Shown here: in pieces, positions 7,143 through 15,204 of the stretch
Layout: each line of letters opens with the position of its first letter
Position numbering within the stretch: position 1 is the first letter of the stretch
NCBI RefSeq assembly: GCF_020217425.1
Contig: NZ_CP084091.1
Span: 1-64,000, forward strand
DNA: 64,000 nt
Direction: 5' to 3'
From: Halomicrobium urmianum
GTDB taxonomy: Archaea > Halobacteriota > Halobacteria > Halobacteriales > Haloarculaceae
The notes under the pieces: model-generated
Seen by the model: only the letters and a program-made list of their open reading frames with translations
Told to the model about the DNA's origin: nothing
Databases searched by the model: none
Translations under genes and position numbers: made by a program

Positions 7143-9266
7143 ATGGCCTCTGAGTACACCAGTGTGACGCTCGACCGTCCGGTGACCATCGTCGTCGTCG
7201 GCGAGTGCGACCGGCTAGAGCGAGCGTTGTCGGCATTCGGCGGCAGACGCGAGGACGCGACGGTCCTGACCGTTCCGTCGGAGCAGTCGGCCGTACGGCG
7301 TCTCGCTGACGGAGCCGACACCGATCTGATCGTCAGCGCCCAGTCACTCGCCGATAGCACCGGAGTCGAGTTCCTTCGGCGCGTCCGGACCAGGTATCCC
7401 GACCTGCCGTTTGTCCTGGCCGGGACGGACGTATCAGTGGCCGACGAACGGGCCGCCATCGAAGCAGGCGCGACCGACGTCGTCCGACTCGACTCTGCGG
7501 ATCCGGCTGGCAACGACGTGTTGCAGGCGCGCGTCGAACGGGTCCTCGATCGAGAGCGGACCGACCAGTCCCTCGGAGACGCGTCGGGCCGGCTGCTCGG
7601 GGGCGCACACGCGACCGTCAGGACCCTGTTCGACGCGTCCTCGCGGGAAGCCGTCGCCGAGGCGGTCGTCGAGACCGCGACCGCCGAACTCGAGCTCACG
7701 CACGCGTCGATGTACCTGTTTGACGACGTCGATCGGCGGCTCCACCGCGTGGCGTCGGAACCGGACGGCGCGTCCGACCCGGAACCGGCGAACACCGAGT
7801 ACACGGACGCGGTCTGGGAGACGTACGTCACCGGCGACCCGCAGGTATCCAGCACTGGCTCGACCGGTGACCCGGCGGCCACGCTCGTCCTCCCGGTCGG
7901 CGAAGTCGGCGTGTTGCGAGTCGGCGCCGGAAGCGTCGCCCGACTCGACGACCGCAGACGCCAACTGACCGCGCTCTCGACGGCGGCGACGGCGGCCTTC
8001 GAACAGGTCCAGCGGGACCGGTCCCTGCGGGACCGCGAACGTGACCTGGCCGAGCAGGCCGACCGCATCGATCGGCGATCGGAACACGTCGACCACTTGC
8101 GGACGGGCCTGCAGGCGACTATCGAGGCCGACTCCCGCGAGGAACTGCGACGCCGCGTCTGTGAGCAGCTGCTCACCGACGAGCGGTTCGCGTTCGTTCG
8201 CGTCGAGGCGCTTGCGGACGGACAGGACCGTCTGGCCCCGCGGACCGCCGCCGGCGATGGTCGGGGTTATCTGGATGCCGTCGACCTCACTGTCGACGAG
8301 GGCGTCGGCGAACCCGCCGTCCAGGCCGCCCGTTCGGCGTCGGCAGTCGTCGTCGAAGACGTGACCGCTGGCCTCCGTGAGGGCGACTGGCGCGAACAGG
8401 CACTGGCCAGAGGGTTCCAGTCGGTGGCGAGCGTTCCGCTCGTCGACGACGGCCGACTCCGCGGAGCGCTGACGGTCCACGCGACCGAACCCGACGTGTT
8501 CGACGAGACGGTCAGGCGTGTCCTCGGTGACGTCGCCGACGCGATGACAGTCGGTCTCGCCATCCACGAACGGAGACAGGCCCTGCTGTCCGATACGGTC
8601 ATCGACCTCGAGTTACGGCTCTCCCGCGGGACGGACCTCTTCAGCCGCGTGGCCCGTGAGACGGGAGCGACTCTCACCTTCGAGGGGAGCCTGGCCAGGA
8701 ACGGGACAGCCGTGGTGTTCCTCCGGATCACGGGTGCGGATCCCGCGACGGTCGAGACGGCATTCGGGACTGCCTCACTGGTCGACGCTGTCGATCACGT
8801 CTCCCACAGCGACAGTGCGCTGTTCGAGATCGAACTTCGACCCGCGTCGCTCGTCAGCGAGATACTCGACTGGGGCGGAACGATCACCGATCTCAGCGCT
8901 GACGATACCACCACCAGTCTCGCCGTGACCCTCCCCGTCGAGACGGACGTCCGGCAGTTCGTGGAGTCACTGGAGCGGGTCGCACCCAGTCTCCAGCTCC
9001 ACTCCCGGACACAGCGAACCAGGCCCTCGGACGACATGCCGTTCCGCGCCGCGATCGAACAGCGGCTCACGGACCGGCAGCTGGAGGTGCTTCGGACGGC
9101 GCTTCTGAGCGGGTACTTCGAGTGGCCACGCGAACACACGGCCGAGGAGGTCGCCGGTCTGCTGAGCATCTCTCAGCCGACGTTCAACCGCCATCTGCGG
9201 GTCGCTCTGCGGAAGCTGCTAGTGGGGCTGTTCGACGCCGAGAAAACGAGCGATCAGGAGCGGTAA
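7143..9266 (+). CDS. Bacterio-opsin-activator-like regulator (receiver-like, GAF, GAF, BAT, HTH-10)
   Basis: 707-residue cytoplasmic transcription regulator. Order: receiver-like domain (about 10-125, with TDLIVSAQSLAD and FVLAGTD strands), GAF domain (~155-290), a connecting helix, second GAF domain (~315-475), the bacterio-opsin activator ligand-type domain (~480-630), and a C-terminal HTH-10 (LTDRQLEVLRTALLSGYFEWPRE then EVAGLLSISQPTFNRHLRVALRKL). GAF domains may sense redox, light or small molecules. The receiver-like domain lacks an obvious phospho-acceptor context, so phosphorelay is doubtful. It follows the His-rich lipoprotein, which may be its target. The 3' end overlaps the convergent gene at 9254 by 13 bases. 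Confidence 0.85.
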   Translation: MASEYTSVTLDRPVTIVVVGECDRLERALSAFGGRREDATVLTVPSEQSAVRRLADGADTDLIVSAQSLADSTGVEFLRRVRTRYPDLPFVLAGTDVSVADERAAIEAGATDVVRLDSADPAGNDVLQARVERVLDRERTDQSLGDASGRLLGGAHATVRTLFDASSREAVAEAVVETATAELELTHASMYLFDDVDRRLHRVASEPDGASDPEPANTEYTDAVWETYVTGDPQVSSTGSTGDPAATLVLPVGEVGVLRVGAGSVARLDDRRRQLTALSTAATAAFEQVQRDRSLRDRERDLAEQADRIDRRSEHVDHLRTGLQATIEADSREELRRRVCEQLLTDERFAFVRVEALADGQDRLAPRTAAGDGRGYLDAVDLTVDEGVGEPAVQAARSASAVVVEDVTAGLREGDWREQALARGFQSVASVPLVDDGRLRGALTVHATEPDVFDETVRRVLGDVADAMTVGLAIHERRQALLSDTVIDLELRLSRGTDLFSRVARETGATLTFEGSLARNGTAVVFLRITGADPATVETAFGTASLVDAVDHVSHSDSALFEIELRPASLVSEILDWGGTITDLSADDTTTSLAVTLPVETDVRQFVESLERVAPSLQLHSRTQRTRPSDDMPFRAAIEQRLTDRQLEVLRTALLSGYFEWPREHTAEEVAGLLSISQPTFNRHLRVALRKLLVGLFDAEKTSDQER

Positions 9267-9898
9267 TCGAGGCCGAGTTCGACGGCGAGCACGGACGCGT
9301 GGAGGGCGATCAGCACCGGGAGGACGACGGTGGAGAGCGACGGCAGCGCCAGCCACACGGTGCCCAGCGTCAGCACCGTGAGGACACTCGCCGCGAGCGC
9401 GAGGCGAGAGGGGGACGGTTCGGATTCTTCCGACTCCTGGTCGACGAACCAGTACCGGTGGAGATCGTCGTACGCCGGGCCGATCCTGACGGTCTTCTCG
9501 TCCGGGTCGTACTCGACGACGTCGAACTCGTCGAGGTGCGGGAGGTGATTCTGACACAGGGAGATGTAGACGCTGTCGTAGATGTCGCCCGGCGACGTCG
9601 ACGCGTCTGCGACGCGCTCGGCGACCCGTTCGCTGAGGTCGTTCACCTCCCACTCGGTACCCGACCGGGACAGCAGCTTGAGACAGGCCCGGCGTCGGTC
9701 GTTCCCGAGTAGCCCGTAGACTGCGTCCTCGTCCAGGGCGGTGGTGGATGCGTCCGGTTTGCCGTCGTCGTCCGCGCGAATCGGTCTCTCCGACCCGAGG
9801 TCGGCCTCCCCGGCAGAGTGGGCCTTCTCCGGTCCAGTTGCCCCCGCGTCGTCGGAGGTGGACCAGCGCGAGCACGCGGAGATGATCGTCTGGAACAT
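9254..9898 (-). CDS. Membrane-anchored winged-helix regulator (DUF7344-like)
   Basis: 214 residues. After an acidic ~55-residue lead, a winged-helix domain (ALDEDAVYGLLGNDRRRACLKLL ... VYISLCQNHLPHLDEFDVVEYD) spans about 55-150. Two hydrophobic helices follow (about 165-180 and 185-205). This is the pattern of haloarchaeal wHTH proteins with a C-terminal membrane anchor, such as DUF7344. It is convergent with the bacterio-opsin-activator-like gene and 61 bases downstream of a similar gene on the same strand, suggesting a two-gene unit of paralogues. What it senses is unknown. Start ATG 9898 is the first in frame. Confidence 0.7.
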   Translation of the reverse strand: MFQTIISACSRWSTSDDAGATGPEKAHSAGEADLGSERPIRADDDGKPDASTTALDEDAVYGLLGNDRRRACLKLLSRSGTEWEVNDLSERVAERVADASTSPGDIYDSVYISLCQNHLPHLDEFDVVEYDPDEKTVRIGPAYDDLHRYWFVDQESEESEPSPSRLALAASVLTVLTLGTVWLALPSLSTVVLPVLIALHASVLAVELGLDYRS

Positions 9899-9959
9899 CA
9901 GTTCGGGTCCCGAGTGGTGTCGCTGCCAGCGGCGTCCCGTCGGTGGTGGGCTATCGAGA

Positions 9960-10724
9960 TCATTCGGAGTAGTCGTCGACGTCGGGAGTGGACCACTCGA
10001 AGTCCTTCGAGGACGACTCGGTCAGCCAGTGGCTCACGGCCAGCATCATGAACAGGACGCTGATCAGGACGCCGCCGCCAACCTGGGCCGGCAGTGTCGC
10101 GGACACGAAGTCGCTCGCGAGCGCGGACGCCAGCACGAGGCTCCCGCCGGCCGCGTAGAGGTACCGCTTGTGCCAGCTCGTATCCACGTCCGCGGTCGCG
10201 TCGATCTCGACGGACTCGTGAACGTCGTCGTCCGCTTCCTCGTCGTCCGCTTCCTCATTCCCGAGCAGTGACGGCTCGCTGGCGAGGTACGGATCGAAGC
10301 GCTCGGCGATATCGGTCTTCTCGACGTATCCCCGATCCTGATTGTACTCGATGACGCCCGCCTCGTCCATCGTGGTGAGGTGGGACTGATACAGTGCAAT
10401 GTACACGCGCTGTCGCTGCTGGGATCTGAGGGCGTCGATAGTCGTGTCGTGTTCGAGTGCCGCGATGTGTTCGGCGATGTCGCTCATGCGCGCCGGGCCG
10501 TCCCCGTCGTACTCCTTGAGGTACTTGAGCACCAGGCGACGACGACGACACTGGAGCAGGTGGAAGATGTCGTCCCGCGTCAGCTCGGTCTCGGCTTCGG
10601 TCTCGGCGTCGGACTCGATTTCGGTCTCGGACTCGGTCTCGGATTCGGACTCGGACTCGGTCGAACTGTTCGTCTCTTCGGTGATGGTGCCAGTCGCCTC
10701 CGCGTGGTGAACTGCCTCGGACAT
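9960..10724 (-). CDS. Membrane-anchored winged-helix regulator, second paralogue
   Basis: 254 residues from ATG 10724 (an in-frame start lies at 10742). The N-terminus holds a run of Ser-Glu/Thr-Glu repeats (about residues 20-50). A winged helix follows (DDIFHLLQCRRRRLVLKYLKEYDG ... QRQRVYIALYQSHLTTMDEAGVIEYN), then an acidic linker (NEEADDEEADDDVHE) and two transmembrane helices ending in a charged tail. Same architecture as 9254-9898. Upstream lie two 38-base direct repeats 63 bases apart, likely regulatory. Confidence 0.7.
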   Translation of the reverse strand: MSEAVHHAEATGTITEETNSSTESESESETESETEIESDAETEAETELTRDDIFHLLQCRRRRLVLKYLKEYDGDGPARMSDIAEHIAALEHDTTIDALRSQQRQRVYIALYQSHLTTMDEAGVIEYNQDRGYVEKTDIAERFDPYLASEPSLLGNEEADDEEADDDVHESVEIDATADVDTSWHKRYLYAAGGSLVLASALASDFVSATLPAQVGGGVLISVLFMMLAVSHWLTESSSKDFEWSTPDVDDYSE

Positions 10725-10742
10725 GCTGGTCTCTCCTTGCAC

Positions 10743-10760
10743 AGATATCTCGATATAAGG
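10743..10760 (-). promoter_or_regulatory. Probable promoter box of the 9960-10724 gene
   Basis: AT-rich, partly palindromic CTTATATCGAGATATCT on the minus strand, ending about 19 bases before the ATG at 10724. It starts with CTTA like the recurrent motif but lacks the CC. Confidence 0.4.
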
Positions 10761-10765
10761 GGCCG

Positions 10766-10866
10766 AACGTTCCGGTCCGTTTCGGAGAGAGCGACTGTTT
10801 CACCGAATTTTCGGAGTTTAACGGACTAAACGTTCCGCTCCGTTTCCGAGTGAACGACTGTTTCAC
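10766..10866. repeat. Two 38-base direct repeats, period 63
   Basis: Copies at 10766-10803 and 10829-10866 share AACGTTCCG, TCCGTTTC, GAG, and GCGACTGTTTCAC-like blocks with about five mismatches. A 63-base period equals six helical turns, placing both copies on one DNA face directly upstream of the wHTH gene's promoter. Likely operator or activator sites; autoregulation by the wHTH protein is a guess. Confidence 0.6.
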
Positions 10867-11451
10867 TGGGTTCGGCGGGGGCTAAAACCGGTGAAACCGG
10901 TGTTAAACTGCGTTCGAAAGGGGGGTGTCCCTGTTCAGAGCCCGCGTCGCCGGGTTCGAGCGCCGTGCTCCGACACGCCGTGCGTCGCTCCGGGATCGAG
11001 AGCGGTTCACAGCCGGACGGCGTCGGTCCTGCCGTACCATCGAAATCCGATAGCACGGATGCGTGAGGGCTTCTGGCCCACCGCTCGCCTTCGAACGCCT
11101 TCCGACAGAGTACGCGGCCACTCTCCGGGCGCTCGTACGGAAGCACGTCGAACTGATCGGACGGTTCCGAGGACCGGACGGAACGCCGAAGTGCCGTATT
11201 CAGGCCAGCCACGGCCAGCGCGGGGACAGTGCTCTCGCCGGTATCAGGCCGATTCAGTGGCCCGACGTGACGATTCAGCCGGCGTCTCCCTGTGTGTCCC
11301 CCGAGCTCTCCGACGGTGGGACCTCGGACAGGTCCGGTGAGGGACCAGCGTGCGGGTAGCCTCTGGGACGCGGGATCGCGCCCGGAGGGGCCTCAGGTGA
11401 CAGTGCTGTAGCTACCGACGCCTCGAGGCCGTGGTGTGCCTCGGGCCGCGC
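10867..11451. other. 585-base gap, nothing convincing
   Basis: Open frames on both strands are Arg/Ser/Pro-rich and mutually overlapping, which marks non-coding GC-rich DNA. No repeat, palindrome or RNA gene was recognised here. Confidence 0.45.
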
Positions 11452-13185
11452 TTACAGGACGCTGCCCGCCCCGGGGTTGTCGATCGGTCCGGGGCGGTTG
11501 TCTGCATCCCTGTTGACCTGCATCTGGGACGGCTTGGCCGATTCGAGACAGATGAGGTTCTCCCGGCCCAGGCGCAGTTTGACGACCTCGTCGTCGTCGG
11601 CCATTCGGGACAGCAAGCGACTCACCTTCGCCTTCGACCAGTCGGTGGTCGCGACGATTTCGCTCTGCTTCATTCGGCCGGACGCCGCCCGCAGCATCTC
11701 GAGGACCAGCTCCTCGTCCGTGAGGAGGTCGTCCTCGGAATGATCCCGGACCACCTCGGCCGGGGTCGTCGCCTCGTCGCTGCCGTCGTCTCCGTCGGCC
11801 GTCGTCGCCGGCTCGTCGCTGTTCGAGGTTCTGTCGCGCGTGACCATCTCCTCACTGACGAACCGGTACCGGAACTCGCGGGCTAACCAGTACTGGAGCA
11901 TACGAGCGCTGTCGACGAGAGCGATGACCTGGCCGCTCTGGATCGCAGTCATCGACATGCCGAGAACGATCACGCCCGCGAGAGCGGTGCTCGTCAGCCA
12001 CGTGAGCGTGAACCCGCTCGTCGGGTCCGTCCCGAGGTCGGACTCCAGCTCGTCGCTCATGAAGTCGCCGTCGGTGTCCTCGGCCAGCGGGTCAGTGTCG
12101 AGTTCCAGCTCCCGCCCGTCAGCAAGCCCGTCGTCGTCGCTGTCGCTGTCGAGCGGGTCCGTGCCCAGTTCGATCTCCTGCCCGTCGACAACCCCGTCGT
12201 CGTCGCTGTCAGCGACAGTCGGGTCGGTCCCGGCGTCCAGTTCGGCGGCGTCGTTCAGCCCGTCGCCGTCGGTGTCACCGTCGAGCGGGTCCGTGCCCAG
12301 TTTCAGCTCCCGCTTGTCGGCTAGCCCGTCGCCGTCGGTGTCGCTGTCGAGCGGATCCGTGTCCAGTTGCAGTTCCTGCCCGTCTGACAGGCCGTCGCCG
12401 TCGGTGTCACCGTCTAGCGGGTCCGTACCCAGTTTGATCTCCTCCCCGTCGGCTAGCCCGTCGTCGTCGCTGTCAGCGACGGTCGGGTCGGTTCCGGCGT
12501 CTAGCTCGGCGGTGTCGTTCAGCCCGTCGTCGTCGCTGTCATTCTTGAGCGGGTTCGTGCCCCGTGTTAGCTCCCGCCCGTCGGCTAGCCCGTCGTCGTC
12601 GCTGTCAGCGACGGTCGGATCGGTTCCGGCGTCCAGTTCGGCGGTGTCGTTCAGCCCGTCGCCGTCCGTGTCCGGCTCGGTGAAGTCGGTCCCCTGTTTG
12701 ACCTCCTGTGCGTTGTTCAGCCCGTCCTGATCGAGGTCGTCGCTCCGCAGGATCCACTCCTGGACGATAGTGTGTGAGTCCAGAACGTCCCCCGTGTCGG
12801 GATCGCGAAGCGTGAGCGTCGTGTTGTTGACGGTGCTGTTCGCGGAGTAGGAGAGAGTCGCAGACGACGCGTTGTTGAGCGGCGTGCAGGTGGTCGTCCC
12901 GTTTCGCTGGAGACAGAGCTCGGTACCGGCCGGTGCGTCGTCAGCCTGTACGCTGATCAGGTACGCTTTCACCTCCTGTCCCTGTGCCGTGTGCTCCCAG
13001 ACGTACGTCGTGTTCCCGATCGTCCCGGCCGTCTGTGTCTGGCTCACAGACGTGATGGTGGCCGTCCCGTTCTGACTACCGTCGGTCGGTTCCCCCGCGG
13101 CGGCCACGGCACCGGTAGAGAACACTGCAAGTGCCAATAAGGCGAAAACGACCCCCGCAACGATCGGTAACCTCCGCTTATGCAT
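11452..13185 (-). CDS. One-component surface sensor: TSP3 calcium repeats, TM helix, winged helix
   Basis: 577 residues from ATG 13185 (three codons downstream of a TTG in the same frame). A signal peptide (~5-33) leads to an extracellular domain with two Cys ([11 protein letters not shown]). Eleven 22-residue repeats of type DxDxDGLxDxxELxxGTDPxxx follow, thrombospondin type 3-like with five Asp ligands each. A transmembrane helix ([20 protein letters not shown]) comes next, then an acidic linker and a cytoplasmic winged helix ([44 protein letters not shown]). Surface sensing of Ca2+ or a partner coupled directly to DNA binding is the natural reading, but is inference. It stands alone with an AT-rich promoter region upstream. 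Confidence 0.75.
   Translation of the reverse strand: MHKRRLPIVAGVVFALLALAVFSTGAVAAAGEPTDGSQNGTATITSVSQTQTAGTIGNTTYVWEHTAQGQEVKAYLISVQADDAPAGTELCLQRNGTTTCTPLNNASSATLSYSANSTVNNTTLTLRDPDTGDVLDSHTIVQEWILRSDDLDQDGLNNAQEVKQGTDFTEPDTDGDGLNDTAELDAGTDPTVADSDDDGLADGRELTRGTNPLKNDSDDDGLNDTAELDAGTDPTVADSDDDGLADGEEIKLGTDPLDGDTDGDGLSDGQELQLDTDPLDSDTDGDGLADKRELKLGTDPLDGDTDGDGLNDAAELDAGTDPTVADSDDDGVVDGQEIELGTDPLDSDSDDDGLADGRELELDTDPLAEDTDGDFMSDELESDLGTDPTSGFTLTWLTSTALAGVIVLGMSMTAIQSGQVIALVDSARMLQYWLAREFRYRFVSEEMVTRDRTSNSDEPATTADGDDGSDEATTPAEVVRDHSEDDLLTDEELVLEMLRAASGRMKQSEIVATTDWSKAKVSRLLSRMADDDEVVKLRLGRENLICLESAKPSQMQVNRDADNRPGPIDNPGAGSVL
12013..12738 (-). repeat. 66-base minisatellite, 11 units, coding TSP3 repeats
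   Basis: Each unit encodes 22 residues beginning D-S/T-D-x-D-G. Several units are near-identical at DNA level (for example the [13 protein letters not shown] units), implying recent unequal exchange; unit number may vary between strains. Confidence 0.85.
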
Positions 13186-13455
13186 GTTAAGCAAAAAGAA
13201 ACGAAGTGATAATATTCTTTTTGCTCTGTCCGACGTTTGTCTGACTTTTTAAGACCGGATAGGCGTATTATAGTACGTAATTGAATATCGGTTATCGACT
13301 AGTTAATATCATATTAAACTCGTCTACGTACCACAGGACTCCAGTTTTGAGGGCAGATGGGCGAGGCCCCTTTTCGATTCGGAAAGAGACCGGATCGCGA
13401 CACAGTCGGCCGCAGCAGATGGTAGCGAGTGGGCCGGGCGGAAACGCCGTCTCAC
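13186..13455. promoter_or_regulatory. AT-rich region upstream of the TSP3 sensor gene
   Basis: Bases 13195-13330 are clearly AT-richer than the surroundings. On the minus strand GAATATTATCA lies about 25-30 bases before the ATG at 13185 and may be the TATA box. The remainder to 13455 holds no gene. Confidence 0.4.
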
Positions 13456-15204
13456 TCACCGAGACGGTTCGACCGGTGCCGCGCCGGACTGAAGAAGATC
13501 CGAGGGGTCGAGGGACTTCTCACCGATCGTCGAATCGAGCCACGTCGTGATGTCGTTGACCCGGAGTTTGAGCCGCCAGGGGAGTTCCTGGACCCCGGGC
13601 GACGTCGCAAAGATCTCCTGGTCGAGGTCGCACTGGTCGTACAGCTCCGCCCGATCGGGCCAGGGGCCTTCGTACCCCGAGACGAACGGCATCGCCCGCT
13701 TCATGAAGTTGTCTATCTGGTTGAACGTAAAGGAGTCGTACGGCCGATCCGGCGGTCGATGGTGGAGGATCTCGTCGTCGAGTTTCCGGAGGGCCCGAAG
13801 ATACGTCTGCGTGTTCCGGTATTCGGGCGGCGTCGCGAGGTGCCATTCGATCAGTTCCGCGTCCAACGTGACGCAGGACTCGACGAAGTTGTCACTCAGG
13901 TGGTACCGGAACGGACGCGAGGGCTGGTTGAGGATGCCGAACAGGGCCATGCCGTCGTAGAGCCTGTCGAACCGGTGATCCCACCGGTCGAGCACCTCCG
14001 AGACACGGCGTCGCAGAAACTCCGTCCCGGACTCGTCGCGCTCCGTCATCTCACGTGAGAGCCGCTCCGAGGCGGGGAGGTAGCCGAACTTCTCGGCGAA
14101 GTGATCGGCGACGTCCGGGTTCGGGTCTATGCGGTAGGGCGGACACTTCCGGTCGAACAGTTCCAGGCCCGTTATCGGCTGGAAGTGTCCCCGGAGCATC
14201 GTGTCGGCCAGGCCACCGTGGTAGATGGTGTCGACGTCCATCTGATCGACGTACCCGGCGTGATGGATGTGCAGCGACTCCATGATGCCGTGACCGTAGC
14301 GGACGGTTTCGGCCTCGGTATTGAGGTACCGCTCGTCGACGGTCAGCGTCTGATGCGGAATCCCGTACTGGGTCGCGAGTTGCCCGGCGACCGCGACTTC
14401 CGAGCTGTCCGCTTCGCCGACGGTGTACGCGGCGTCGAGGTCCGAGATTCCGGCGAGGACTGTTCGCGAGTCGTACCCGCCGCTGAGCAGGACCCCTTTC
14501 TCGCCGGGCAGGTCGTCCCGTCGCTCCAGCGACCGCCGGAGTCGGAGGGCTAGTTCCCCGGCGTAGTCGAACTCGCGGGGCTCGTAGATGAACCGGCCGA
14601 ACTCGTGGGTGTCGGTGGCGGTCAGCCAGCTGTCGAACGGGACGCGCTCGACCTCCTGTAGCACGGTCCGGTCGTCGAACGCCACACCGAAGTGGAGGAA
14701 CTCGAGGAGCGGTTCGTAGTGGATCGTCGGGTCGGACACCTGGTCGGTAACCATCGCAGGGTCAGTCCCGAACACGCGTGTGTCCCCCGCGTCCGTGTAG
14801 TAACACTCCCGGCTCCTGACGCTGTCCGTCGCCACCATCCCGCCGTGGTTCTCGTGGTCGACGACGGCGATGAACGATCCGTTGAACCCCTGCAGCGCCT
14901 CTGGACCGCTCGTCGCGAACTCCGAGAGGAGCCACTCCGCGGGGTCGGACCCGTCGATAGAGCGGGGGTACACCTCGCCCCAGAGGACACAGGCACCGCG
15001 TTCGCCCTCGTGGACGGCGGTTCGGCCGGGGACGTCGAGTTCCGAACTCCTGACTCCGACGGTGACGTTCGGCCCAGAAACGACGCGGTCGAAGGCCTCC
15101 GGCGACCGGAGGCGCTCGAAGGTGCGTTCGTCCCCGAATGCGCCGAACAGCTCCTTGTTCATCGGGGTCACGTCAGGGTTGGTGCGGGCCGTACGCGCTG
15201 ACAT
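13456..15204 (-). CDS. Asparagine-synthetase-like protein without the glutaminase cysteine
   Basis: 582 residues from the ATG at 15204, which overlaps the glmS stop (ATGA). The N-terminal half resembles an Ntn glutaminase domain (NGSFIAVVDHENHGGMVATD) but starts with no Cys2, so ammonia release from glutamine is not expected. The C-terminal synthetase domain has the PP-loop SGGYDSRTVL. Such relatives occur in polysaccharide and N-glycan clusters and amidate or adenylate sugars or peptides rather than aspartate. Coupling to glmS suggests a sugar-modifying role; the substrate is unknown. Alternative start ATG 15162. Confidence 0.75.
   Translation of the reverse strand: MSARTARTNPDVTPMNKELFGAFGDERTFERLRSPEAFDRVVSGPNVTVGVRSSELDVPGRTAVHEGERGACVLWGEVYPRSIDGSDPAEWLLSEFATSGPEALQGFNGSFIAVVDHENHGGMVATDSVRSRECYYTDAGDTRVFGTDPAMVTDQVSDPTIHYEPLLEFLHFGVAFDDRTVLQEVERVPFDSWLTATDTHEFGRFIYEPREFDYAGELALRLRRSLERRDDLPGEKGVLLSGGYDSRTVLAGISDLDAAYTVGEADSSEVAVAGQLATQYGIPHQTLTVDERYLNTEAETVRYGHGIMESLHIHHAGYVDQMDVDTIYHGGLADTMLRGHFQPITGLELFDRKCPPYRIDPNPDVADHFAEKFGYLPASERLSREMTERDESGTEFLRRRVSEVLDRWDHRFDRLYDGMALFGILNQPSRPFRYHLSDNFVESCVTLDAELIEWHLATPPEYRNTQTYLRALRKLDDEILHHRPPDRPYDSFTFNQIDNFMKRAMPFVSGYEGPWPDRAELYDQCDLDQEIFATSPGVQELPWRLKLRVNDITTWLDSTIGEKSLDPSDLLQSGAAPVEPSR

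Noticed and set aside
10826-11340. Open frames on both strands in the 10.8-11.4 kb gap
   Set aside because: Composition rich in Arg, Ser, Pro and Thr, mutual overlap and no motif; typical of chance frames in GC-rich DNA, and one covers the operator repeats.
12013-12738. Regular 66-base repeats considered as a CRISPR-like array
   Set aside because: All units are coding and give TSP3 DxDxDG repeats without unique spacers.
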